Assembly (NCBI RefSeq): GCF_947242115.1
Contig: NC_074716.1
Coordinates: 19,784,090-19,848,089, forward strand
DNA length: 64,000 nucleotides
Source: Biomphalaria glabrata
Taxonomy: Eukaryota > Mollusca > Gastropoda > Planorbidae
Direction of reading: 5' to 3'
Shown here: positions 49,201 to 60,217 of the stretch, one piece after another
How positions within the stretch are numbered: position 1 is the stretch's first letter
How the letters are laid out: each line of letters begins with the position of its first letter
Notes under the pieces: model-generated
The model's database searches: none
The model's input: the letters and a program-made list of their open reading frames with translations, nothing else
What the model was told of the DNA's origin: nothing
Made by a program: the position numbers and the translations under genes

Positions 49201-52200
49201 GTTGTGTTTAGATCCCCGAGAACTGAACAAATATATAATGAGAGAACATTTCACTATACCAACATTTGATCAAATCAATAGTTCACTGGGAGCAGCAAAA
49301 GTGTTTAGTATACTTGATCAAAAGGATGCATATTGGCAAGTAGAGTTGGATGAACCAAGCTCTTATTTATGTACATTCAATACTCCGTTTGGAAGATACA
49401 GATTCTTGAGAATGCCTTTTGGTATATCCTCAGCTAGTGAAGTATTACAGAAACATGCTTATCAAGTATTCGGAGACATCCCAGGTGTACATATCATGTC
49501 AGATGACATGCTGATTGCAGCAAAAGTTGAAAAAGAACATGATCAAATTTTTGAAAATGTTCTGGAGAGAGCTAGAAAGAACAATGTAAAGTTCAACAAG
49601 AACAAGATACAATATAAACTTTCTGGTGTTAATTATCTCAGAAGACAAATTGGAGCAGATGGTATTCGTCCAGATCCAGCTAAAATCAAAGCAATAATGG
49701 AGATGCCAGCACCAAAAGATCGAACAGGAATTCAAAGACTGCTAGGGATGTTGAACTTTCTGTCAAGTTTCATTCCAAACATGTCCACAATTACCAGTCC
49801 ATTGCGTGAATTGCTAAAGAAAGATGTATTGTGGCAGTGGAATGCAGAGCAAGAAAATGCTTTCCAACTAATAAAGAAAACACTTAGTGAAGCTCCAGTT
49901 CTGCAATTGTTTAACCCTGAAAAGCCAGTTACTATTCAGTGTGACGCTTCTTCTAAAGGGTTGGGAGCATGTTTAATGCAAGAAGATAAACCAGTTGCGT
50001 ATACGTCAAGATCATTGACAGAAACAGAGTGTAGATATGCACAAATAGAAAAAGAAATGTTAGCTATAGTGTTTGCAGCTGAACATTTTCACCATTATAT
50101 TTTTGGAAGAACTGTGACTGTACAATCAGATCACAAACCTTTGCAAACTATTGTGATTAAGCCTTTACATAAAATTTCACCAAGACTTCAGTTGATGATG
50201 TTAAGACTGTTGAGATATCAATTAACAGTAACTTACACTCCAGGTTCAAAAATGCAAATAGCTGATACGTTATCGCGTGCGTACATCAATGGTCAAGAAC
50301 AATCAAAATCAAATGATGACATGGTTATGAGAATTCATAGCGCAACAGCACAGTTTCCGGGAAGTGATCAGAAGATTATTGAAATTAGAAGGAAAACTGA
50401 ATCTGATGCTAAATTAAAACTTGTAATTAATTATGTCAGAGAAGGTTGGCCAAAGATAAAAACTCAAGTTCATGAAACAGTGAAAGTATATTGGTCATTT
50501 AAAGACAGTATTCATGAAGAGAATGGAATATTGTTTTATGAGAACAGAATTATAATTCCTTCAAGTATGAGAAATGAAATTCTCGACAAGTTGCACATAG
50601 GTCATTTTGGTCTTGAGAAAACCAGATCCAAGGCAAAACAGAGTGTGTTTTGGCCAGGATTGTCGAACGATATTTTTTCGACAATAATGAAATGCGCAAC
50701 ATGTGCAACGTTCAAAAGAAATAATGTGAAGGAAAAATTGCTACCTCATGCTGTACCAGACAGACCATGGAAAAAGATTGCGACAGATTTGTTTGAATGG
50801 CGAAACAATGACTATTTGCTTGTTGTGGACTATTTCTCTAAATACCCTGAAATAAAACGACTGGAGAACAAAACAGCAGAATGTGTTATCAGGGCAATGA
50901 AAGGTATTTTTGCTAGACATGGCATACCAGAAGAAATAGTGAGCGACAATATGCCATTCAATAGCTATCAATATAGAGAGTTTGCTTCTGAATGGGGTTT
51001 CAAGATAACAACATCAAGTCCCAGGTACCCTCAATCAAATGGACAAAGTGAAGTGTATGTTGGTATCGTAAAGCAGATATTCAACAAAGCATACAAAAGT
51101 GGGAAAGATCCATATCTCGCTATGCTCAAGTATAGAAATACTCCGATAAGCGGACTGCTTTATTCGCCATCACAACTGCTGATGAGTAGAAGACTCAGGG
51201 ACATCATTCCAACTGATCCCAAACTATTGAAACCATCGGTAGCTGAAAATGCAGAGACATTACTCAACGAACGACAGAGGAAAAGCAAAGTGAGGTACGA
51301 TGCAAAAGCAAGGTTACCTAAAGACTACTCTGTCGGGGAGAAGGTGAGAGTTCGTCTAGGACAAACATGGCAGAAAGCAGTCGTCATTAAGAAACATCCA
51401 TCACCCAGATCTTACATCATAAAGACAAATGATGGGAAAACATACAGACGAAATCAACGGTTTTTAAACAAGAGCTATGAAGAAGACATCTCTGGGTACT
51501 ATGACACCGACGAAGACAATGATCAGCAAACTGTTAGAACAAAAGAAACAGACAATTATAAACCAACATCTAGAGAACTTGCTGTGCCGGTCAAGACAAC
51601 CAGAAGTGGTCGAGTTGTCAAAATTCCTTGTAAATATAAGTATTAAGAACTTAAAAAGGAAGGATGTGATGATAGCTTCAAAAGGAAGGATGTGTTAATA
51701 TTAGAAGATTTTACGTCATTGTTTGTTGTTTATGTTTTATGCGAAAGCAAAGAATCGGACGGAAATAAAAAGTTAGTTATTATCATTATTAAATAGTAAC
51801 GTCTACAGTAATTTATTATTAATCTGTGACTACAGAACATTTTTACCTGCCTTATGTATTTATGTTTTTTCTTTAAATAATTTTTAGAATGTTTAAAGTA
51901 TTACATATTCCTTTACCTTTACTGTTTCATAGTTGATCAAGGAATCTATTGCCTTGGCCCCAGCATCTGAATCTGCCTTATTCATCATCACACGAAACTT
52001 TGTTCTAAACAAAAACATATAAAGCTCTAATTATTTTTTATCCACTTATTAAATTCATGAAATAAAAATCAAAAGTTGCCAGTATTTGAAAACATTAAAT
52101 AGAAAGTTAAGCTATAAGCTATTTGTACAAAAGTTGTATATGCTACAATTAATGTTCTAAGATTCAAACCTCCACTGAGTAATAGCCAAAGTAAAAATGG

Positions 52201-55200
52201 TGTAAGAGGCAACACATCCCAGCGTAACCAATGCAAATTTTCCACCACAATGATGGTACTAACATGATGAAAAGAAATATAATAATTTTAAAAACTTCTT
52301 TATATAATAGATTGTAACAAAAGGATACAGTTCAATAATTAAATAACTATCAAGTGTTACTCTTCAAGGTTTTTTGTATCAAAAAGTAATTAGAAATCAA
52401 AGTGTTTAAAAGCAAAATAAAATAACAAAATATTTTAAGTTGGAGAAAGAATAGTATCCCTTACCAGCAGAGCACTGACTAGGCTGACTTCCAAAATTGT
52501 TGGGGCAACATTGAAAACTAAAGCACTTAGCACAAAATTAATACCCCTGAGGAAAAAAAAATGGTTAACATTTATAAAAAAAATTTAAGGAACTTTGTCT
52601 TCTACCATGGTATATCCACTGAACTATATATTTAATAAAACTTTATAGCTGACACTCATTGCTAAGAAAAAAAGCGTCAGTTTTTTGTTTAACTAGTTGC
52701 TTCCAGATTCTTTCATTGCACATTGCTTGCAATTATGCACTCATTGTTGGAAATATATTTTAAACAAAAGTCTGAATGATAATCATGAAGCTAAGGTACT
52801 ATATTTATATCATAAAGTGTATTCAATTTCACACATACAAATATTAAAATATAAAATATATTGATACAGGTTAAAAAGAGGTATTTGAAAGCTTAACAGT
52901 TTGAAATGCATACCTTGTTCCTCGATCTATTGCCTTAGATAAAGCTCCAGTTTGTCTTGAAAGGTGAAAGTTCAAATCCATTGAATGCAAATGTAAAAAC
53001 ACATTTCGAGCCACTGTTCTGATAGAACTTTGTGCAACTTTAGCAAATACAGCATTCCGCAACTCATTGAAAGCTGCAGCACCAGTTCGAGCAATTCCAT
53101 CTGTACATTTAAAACATTCACTATAAATGACATTTATAAATCCATTATATAACCAATTAGAAATCAACAATATATCTCTTCAACACTGAAATATTTTATT
53201 TTCAACAGAACTACTTTAAAAATGCTATTTATTGTTAACATTACTTTATTTTGAAAAAAAAATTTTTTTACATGTAAATAAAATACTGTTGTAACTCCAG
53301 TGGCGGACTGATATGTTAATGTAGATGTTAATGTGTGTGTGGCCTACTGACACACACGATTCAGGTCAATGGCTGTTGATAGACAAGGACAGTACTGCTA
53401 ATACACGCAAACATGACCCGTGTTATGGTCATGTGATCGAAAGCCTTCACAGACAATAGACAGTGTGTAAGAAAGGACAGTTGAGTCCAGGACAGCAAGG
53501 AGTAAGGATGGTGCAGTACCATGTGAGTCCTTGAGAATGTAGCTGTATGAGCTAGAGAGACTAGTAGTGTTTAGTAGGCAGTTCTATTGTGTTAAAGCAT
53601 TTTTATAGTTAGTGAAGCCAATAGTGTTTTATTGGCTGTTGATGTATTTGTCATTAAACCGCCACATTGTTACTTGAGACTCTTGTTGTCAAGTTCTTGT
53701 GATAGATGTGTTGTGATGAGCAGTGTTTACAGAAGGCCTGACAGAGAAAATCATAACAATATTATACGTGTATAATTATTTTTGGGTATCCATAATATTA
53801 AAATATTAAGTTTTAGATCCTTCTTAACTGAAAATGTTAATCTTTAAAGAAAAAAAAAATAAAATACAGAGAATGGAAAACAATAATAGGTTCAAAATTG
53901 TATAACTGTTGAACTGAAGTTTTAAAAAAATAAGTTGCAAAGCCAACGATCAAACTACTTACAGGCAAGCATAATAGCAAAGGCAGCAGTGAAAATAGTG
54001 TTTGCCGGAGTTTGTAAATTTAGCCAGTTGTCAGGATTGTTTAAATAATCAACACCATATTTGAATATGAATGGAACTGTTACATTGACAGCCTAAGGAC
54101 AAAATATTAGCTTGTAATAATTTTATAACACACACTTTAGCTGTTGTTTATATTATGACAACGCCAAATATAAACAACATAATTTTACAATTAAATTTTT
54201 TTTGGTTAAAATAATTCTCCTTCCTCCCTTGTTTTGCATTTAATGTTTAATACGACAGCAAAAGTTTATCTAAAAAATTATAGTTCTTGCCTTGGCTCCA
54301 ACTAGCAAACCTAAAGCCACTATAACTCGAATTCGAAAAGCTGTATTATTCTTTGGCCAAATGTAAGTAAGCATAGACTTAAGCATATCCTTATACTGTA
54401 TTTTGCTGCTTTCAATTTCTAGGGGAGATAAAGATGAGGCTCCTGGATGCCAGTTTCTTTTTTGTAATCCAAATTTTATAGCAAACTGTAAAAAAAAAGT
54501 TTCAATAGGAAAATGAAACATATAAATGTCTTAAAAACTTCCAGAGTAAACATGCTTTTAACACAATAAACAGTACATGTCTCTCCTAACAAAAAAATAT
54601 TATATTATTTAAGTAGGAGTGTATTTAGTTTCTAAATATTCTCTTTATTTTAATAATGAATGATACAAAGATTAGCAATTATACTAGCTCCTAGACACAA
54701 AGTAAAAAAAAACTTAAGTTTCCCTTTCAGACCTTGCAATCCATAGGGCAGATGATGTAAAGGTCATCTGTTGCTGTGGCACTACGGTTTACGACGGTGT
54801 CGTGGCCAGCACAACAACCAACTGCCTTTACTTTTCTCCAACAAATTCCAGGTACCCTTTAGAGCTGGGTGGACTCAGAGGCGCCCGAAGATCCCAAAAT
54901 TTAAAATCCCAGTCTTCACCAGGATTCGAACCCCGTACCCCAAAACGGAAGCAAAGCGCTTTAGCACTGTTAGACACATAGTTAGTATTTTTAGTTTATG
55001 TAGAGATGCACCATAATTGACGGATTTTGAATGTGACTATAGTGACGCTAGGACTTGGCTACTTAGAGACAGAAAATCAGTTGGTGATAGGATTTATAAA
55101 GGATGGGACGTATCTCATTGACAGAGACATCGGCTGCGGCCTCTTTGCTGGATTACATCTATTTCATGAATTGTTCAAAGGTTTGGACTTAGCTTCTTCA

Positions 55201-56582
55201 CTTGTTACCTTATGTGTGTGTGTCTACGTCTTAGTGGTTAGTCACAGTGAATACACCCCCACAAGAAAAGCCAGACATCTTCAGAGTAATTCTGTTGAAG
55301 TCAGAGAAAGGCACCACTAACTACAAGACAGATATGCATTCATCATACCATTCAGCCACCGCACCTCCCCTAGACACAAAGCACATAATATAATGTCTCT
55401 AGTTGAAATCTGTGTGTAGTATTTAATACTACACTCTTCCTATTCAAATACATTTCTTACTTTTATGTTTATCAGACAATAGAATATGATTAGTCTTGCT
55501 GGTCAGGTTGTAAAGTTTAATCAACTTCAAAATTCTTCAAGAAAAGGTATTAGTTTTTTTATCACAACTTTTAAAGAAAATCCAAACAGATGCAATTTGT
55601 TAAAAAAACAACAACACACCCCCACACACAAATAATGTCCAATTATATTTAATCTGAATAGAATGACATACCCTTTTCCATCTTGATAGATTCTCTGGAT
55701 TATTGCTGCCAGTTAAGTGTCTGTGAGATTTAGACTAAAAACAAAGTGTTGTATTAGAAAATATTAAAAATTAGCAAAACAATTTCCTTTCACTTGACAA
55801 AAAAAAATAAGTTTTTTTTCAACTCTTATAAGATGACTGTGAATATTTACAAAGCAAATAAGGGCTACTGAAAAAGATATATATTATTAGCCAAATAAAT
55901 AGTAACCAACTGAGCTGATAAATTTTCAACTTGACTAGCCCAAGGAAATGTTCATTATCTATTTTTTTTTAAATTCTTCTTCTTCCTAGTACTCTTAAAA
56001 GGAAGGTCTGTGCTCACAAGTATGATCTTGTGATGTGGGCCTATGAAGTTTATTTCAATTAACTGTAGTCCAGCTTAATGCTTGACAAAAAAAGGCAGTT
56101 ATAAAGAAATAATGGACAAACAGATATTACACTGGATGGAATCCTTAGGGTAGCATTGAACAGAAGAACAGAGTCAGAGGGAGCTAGCGGTGTTCCAATC
56201 CACTGGTTCAACAGGTGAAAGTGATTAATTTATAAAAATATAGGCATGATGCAAAAAATAAAAGTATTATAAACTATAGTTAATAGTATAGTTATAGATC
56301 TAGTCAAATCTAGTGATTAGAAAATAATAAATCTATTCTATGTATTTAGGCATTTTCCTTCAATTATGAAAGTATAAGAATTATTGAAACTCTTACTCAA
56401 CTTACTGTCTGTATCCATCTCTCATTGTATTTTTCTAATAAACCTTTGCAGTGTTTTGTTGGTCCCTTCAGGTAATGTAATGCTTTAAAATGTGATTGCA
56501 AATGCAATGTTTTTGTCACACTTACAATTTTCTTATAGTGCATCTCGCACAGATGTAATCTATAAAACACTATATTGGCCAT
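43295..56582 (-). CDS. ABCB7: Mitochondrial ABC transporter ABCB7 (Atm1 type)
   Basis: Fifteen minus-strand exons: 56582-56406, 55734-55672, 54485-54291, 54092-53963, 53100-52914, 52546-52465, 52258-52170, 52004-51917, 47056-46882, 46780-46623, 46355-46192, 45667-45538, 44866-44695, 43902-43799, 43534-43295; 717 residues, frame kept throughout. Half-transporter of the inner mitochondrial membrane exporting a glutathione/sulfur compound needed for cytosolic Fe-S assembly. A basic, acid-poor N-terminus (residues 1-59) fits a mitochondrial presequence. The membrane domain spans about 115-420 (FGQ-like [28 protein letters not shown]). The ATPase has Walker A VGGSGSGKST, Q-loop VVPQDC, signature LSGGEKQR, Walker [13 protein letters not shown] and H-loop IAHRLS. 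Intron 3 is GC-AG (donor AAG/gcaaga at 54290). Intron 8 hosts a whole LTR element, and intron 4 a probable solo LTR. Confidence 0.95.
47370..47549 (+). repeat. 5' LTR of the gypsy-type element
   Basis: Starts TGTTAATATTAGAAG and ends GACTACAGAACA; the following bases TGGTGTCAG would be the primer-binding site. It is 33 bp longer than the 3' LTR, owing to an internal segment near 47458-47490. Confidence 0.92.
51693..51839 (+). repeat. 3' LTR of the gypsy-type element
   Basis: Same ends as 47370-47549. The host sequence on both sides is T-rich (ttttg and ttttt), so a target duplication of the TTTT type is possible but not diagnostic. Confidence 0.92.
53287..53758. mobile_element. Probable solo LTR in ABCB7 intron 4
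   Basis: A 472-bp block, less AT-rich than its intron, starting TGTTGTAACTCC and ending AATCATAACA; the ends form a short imperfect inverted pair (TGTTGT/ATAACA) of TG...CA type. Inside are a TATA-like tttttatagtta (near 53605) and an attaaa poly(A)-like site (near 53655) in LTR order for the plus strand. No coding part and no exact target duplication is seen, so the call is tentative. Fossil. Confidence 0.5.
54703..54980 (-). repeat. tRNA-derived SINE, family S1
   Basis: Minus-strand copy. From right to left it has an A-box-like head near 54965, a B box (reverse complement ggattcgaaccccgta), the body (gggtggactcagaggcgccc, gtcgtggccagcacaac) and the tail (cagatgatgtaaaggtcatc). It is flanked on its left by ctcctagacacaaag, which recurs at 55367-55381. 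Confidence 0.85.
54981..55368. other. Unrecognised segment joined to the S1 SINE
   Basis: About 390 bp between the SINE head and the right copy of the 13-bp duplication cctagacacaaag. It carries a 97-codon open frame (55027-55320, plus) with no motif I recognise. It looks as if it was inserted together with the SINE; see findings. Confidence 0.4.
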
Positions 56583-57370
56583 TTTATTTATATTAGAAAC
56601 TAAGACTGTTTTAAGAATTTACAAAAATATGTGTAACATTAGACAGTAAATAGCCTAATGATCTCAGTTTGTGACCCCATCAACTAATCTTCTAGTGTAT
56701 ATAAACTCTAATACCTATCTATCCCCTCGACCCATATTGACTTCGTCTCTTATGTTTATTTTTTTGGTATACTTTTGACACTGGTCAGTGATTTAGATCT
56801 ACATTCTACACAAAATGAGTCTACATTTAAACTCAGAAAAAAAACAAGATGTATTAGATCTAACAGACCTACGATAATTTCTAGTTCGAGTTAGATATAT
56901 CTATATATAGATCAGTGATAAATTACAAGAACTTTTTTTCGTTTCAAAGTCATTTTCAGTTTTCGCACATTATCTTTTCAGCTTTAGACCAGAAGTGTTG
57001 AGATGATACTTAAAAGATATTCTCGTTTATTTTTAAAACGTCATTTTAGGAAAAACTATTGTTCCCAGGTTTGCAGAACAAAGTCAAATTTAATATTTGA
57101 ATATCATAATATTTAATATCATAAATAGAATAATAATAAATCTCAATTTATTATGTAAAATATTGAAGTGAAGGGCTTTAAGTTTGTTACATTGTTACAC
57201 TTTGTAACTTTGTTAAAAGTTTGTTACACTTTCAGTGACTTTGTATTGATTATTCTTATTATTATTATATCATATGATTTTATTATACTTTATTTAAGTT
57301 TCTAGATTGAGTCTAGATCTAATCTAGATTCTAGATTAGTTGATAGATCTAATTCTAAAGCTAGATTTAT
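56583..57370. other. ABCB7 upstream region
   Basis: Should contain the ABCB7 promoter and 5' UTR. AT-rich, with agatct/ctaga words at 56860-56915 and 57300-57365; no TATA box I would call. Confidence 0.35.
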
Positions 57371-58602
57371 AGTAGTTTATTTAATTCGGACATTACATGA
57401 ATTCGGACATTTACTGTTTTTTGTGGTCATTAAATAATTATTTTAATATGTATTATAAAACTAGCGCGCTGTATAATGTGCTTGTCCATTTTCCAATGAT
57501 TCTGACCCAATTTCCTTTCATTTAGCTGTCTTTTTATGTAAGAAAAACGAATTTCAAATGTGATAGTCAGGTTGTTTTTTCCTATGTTACCCGGACGACT
57601 TTACCTCTTCCTATAGTTAAGACTATATTTTTTTTTGATTGGCTAAGTCTATACTAATGAGCCCGGCAATATTTATTCTGTTTTTGGAGCTAATTTATTT
57701 GATTCATAAGCCAAGTTTTCTAATTCCATAAAAAAAAAAATTAATACGGTTTCCGAATTAAATTACGATTTTCATACCAAAATTTATTTCGGACAGACAG
57801 TTTTGGACATCAATAAAAATGATCTTATATTATATTTGTTCGTTTGTTGTTGTTTTTTTTTAATAGAGAATAAATGGGCAAATGTTTGGAGTGAGCTTGG
57901 TACATTGAATGAAGTTAAATGCTTAGATCTAGGCCTACTAGATAGATCTAGATTTATATAGAGAGAATATAGAGGATTCAGTTAGGCAAGAATGGCTATC
58001 ATAACCTGTAGGGGCCTACTATATTACGAAAGATCATCTGTATTAGAAATTTATTAAATTAATAAACAAAAAAAAAAACACAAACATTCAACACACATAA
58101 AATAAACAAACATAAAATAAGTCTTAAAGTCGGTGCAGAAATCACTATCCCAGTGATCTAATTTTGGTAGAATAAGTGTGTTCATATTTTTATTTTTTGG
58201 GTTCGTATTTATGCATAGTTTGAAAACATCGTAATGATTTCATGTGAGGGGCTATGCCTGGGGATCTTAAAATTTAAGTAATGTTAATATAGAATTAAAA
58301 TCTGAGTTTATTGATGCCTAAATATAGAGACTGTCCGAAATAAATTATGGTGTCCGGAATCAAATAATGTGGGTCAAATGTGTCCGAATTAAATGAAAAC
58401 ACACGGCCTCTTTGACCTTATAAATATAATAACAAATATAGGTTAGAGGAACAAATATAAGTAGTCATCCTTATTCTCCTTCAACTAAAGAAGATTTTGA
58501 TACATCATTTTCTTGTCTATGTCAAACCATTGTAAAATAATGCGCTGTCGAAGTCAAACTTTCAAATTTGGGCCTATAGGTGTCCGAATAGCATAAACTA
58601 CT
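57371..58602. mobile_element. Candidate non-autonomous DNA transposon with TTCGGACA repeats
   Basis: The ends form an imperfect inverted repeat: agtagtttatttaattcgga ca at 57371 against the reverse complement of tgtccgaatagcataaactact ending at 58602. Inside, TTCGGACA or its reverse complement recurs near both ends (57384, 57401, 57788, 58332, 58351, 58381, 58581), resembling subterminal transposase sites. There is no coding frame. The target duplication is unclear (ctagat lies close to both ends but does not directly abut the left one). Confidence 0.55.
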
Positions 58603-60217
58603 CTAGATCCAGTTAATTATTTCAAGCCCAAAGTCAACTTAAAAGTGAGGGAAGGACTTAGACTCTAGACTTATACTACTTATACTCAGACATTATTGAT
58701 TATAGTGTACTCTATGACTCTATGCATGGCACTGTAGTCCTTCAGCTTTGTTTATTTGTTGAGCCCTCTCTCAGTTTCTATGACGAGTAGTGTGAGTGTG
58801 ACCAATCTTGATCTTGACTTGAAATCTACCAAATGAGGCGCAAGCAAAAAATCTTAATGTTATACTGCTTCTTCAGAATAAGGGTTAAGGCTTCATGCTT
58901 CATAACCACAAGAGGAAGTACCAGGAATAACAAGGCAGTGATCCCCTGGTATTTCATCCCCTGTTATTTTCATCATCTCATCATTTTATCTAACAAATAG
59001 TTATTGTAAAAATCATGAAATGAGCAATATTTAATATATTCGTTTTTTATTTAAATGACAAAAAGTGTAACATATTAGATAAGAATAAAATTAAAATTAA
59101 AAACTATAAAAATTTAAAATTTAACATGTATAAATAGAGAGGTAATTTAAAAGTGTTTTTGTGTTCATCTACATCAATAAGAAAGATAGGCTATCGATTG
59201 TAAGTACAGAATAAGGCAATCCATCGATTCATTTTGTAAAAATTATAGGCGACATGATATCCTGAGGATGGGTGAAGTCAGCCTTTATTAGAAAAAAAAA
59301 AAAAAACCTTATTTCAAGGCTAAAAATGATGCAACCTATTTCAAGAAAGAGCGATTAAAAAATTAAATAAAGTGAAACATGGTCGTACTTCCACCACACC
59401 TTGGCTTTTGATGATAAGTTAATTATTCTAATTGCACTTCTATCTCTCAAAAGATTTCCACTACTTGGCCTCTAATAAGTTATGAGCGGCATGGTCATAA
59501 TTATTCTAATCACACTTCTATCTCTCAAATGATTTTCACTTCTTCCACCAAACCTTGGCCTTTGATCATTACGTTATGCGCAGGATAATATTATAATATT
59601 ACATCCCCCACATCCAATAGAAGTGCTATAGCTCTGTACACACCCAGATTTACAATATATTATAAGACTTCTCATCAAGAATGCAAAGTGGAAGAGGAAA
59701 CACTATAAATGCATTAGTAACATATCAAAAAATATTAAAAAGCATTCTACATAATCATATGTATATATTAGATAAAATGAGGGCTTAAAGTCAAAGCCTT
59801 AACAGCACAATTAAACAATGAAAAAAGAAAAATATTTAATTGGGGATGAAATGGCCAGGGGACGAAATGACCGGTCACTGTATGTTAATGGCAGCCTTGG
59901 ACAGCAGCCTACTATAAGTATTGTCTGTTTTGAATTGACTGGCTGACATACATAACTGCTGCCATTGACAGAATGGTGTGAATCATGGTTCACATTTTGC
60001 TGGTCATTTCCTGTCTTGGATGATCTTTGCCTATGATCATTTTTCTATGCAATATGGGGGTCTAATAAAAAGAAGCTTGGGTGAGGTTCTTATCAAATGT
60101 AAAAACTGGTCCAAGGGGTGAGGGGAAAATAAGGCAGATATACACAGCTCTTAAACTCATATTGGTTAGGTTATTACTCAATTCTGAATCTACATTCTCA
60201 TTGTACTTATTTGTTAG
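58603..60217. other. Region upstream of WARS2
   Basis: Contains the tentative WARS2 first exon at 58833. An imperfect direct repeat of about 100 bp (attattctaattgcacttct atctctcaaa and attattctaatcacacttct atctctcaaa) lies at 59428-59565. Otherwise nothing I can support. Confidence 0.4.
58833..58883 (+). CDS. WARS2: Tentative first coding exon of WARS2
   Basis: ATG at 58833 opens MRRKQKILMLYCFFRIR, basic and hydrophobic with no acidic residue, as expected of a mitochondrial presequence. A donor agg/gttaag at 58884 leaves phase 0, matching the exon at 60218. No other in-frame ATG is available at 60218. The donor is weak and other donors downstream are possible. Confidence 0.35.

Larger units (their letters stand above)
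47370..51839 (+). mobile_element. Ty3/gypsy-type LTR retrotransposon, looks whole, in an ABCB7 intron
   Basis: Lies antisense to ABCB7 in its intron 8. LTRs at 47370-47549 (180 bp) and 51693-51839 (147 bp) match closely over their shared length and are of TG...CA type. A TGG-starting primer-binding site follows the 5' LTR, and a purine tract (aaaaggaagga) precedes the 3' LTR. One long open frame, 47759-51646, encodes a fused Gag-Pol: Gag with a zinc knuckle (about residues 215-250), aspartic protease (IDTGAQ), reverse transcriptase, RNase H, integrase with an H-H-C-C zinc domain (motif IGHFG), then a C-terminal tail. Protease-RT-RNase H-integrase order defines gypsy. No envelope gene is seen. 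It looks whole, with no obvious break in the main frame, and the matching LTRs suggest a young insertion. Confidence 0.95.

Noticed and set aside
55027-55320. 97-codon open frame as a gene
   Set aside because: No recognisable domain; lies in an intron of ABCB7 within a segment that looks inserted. Kept only as an unrecognised segment.
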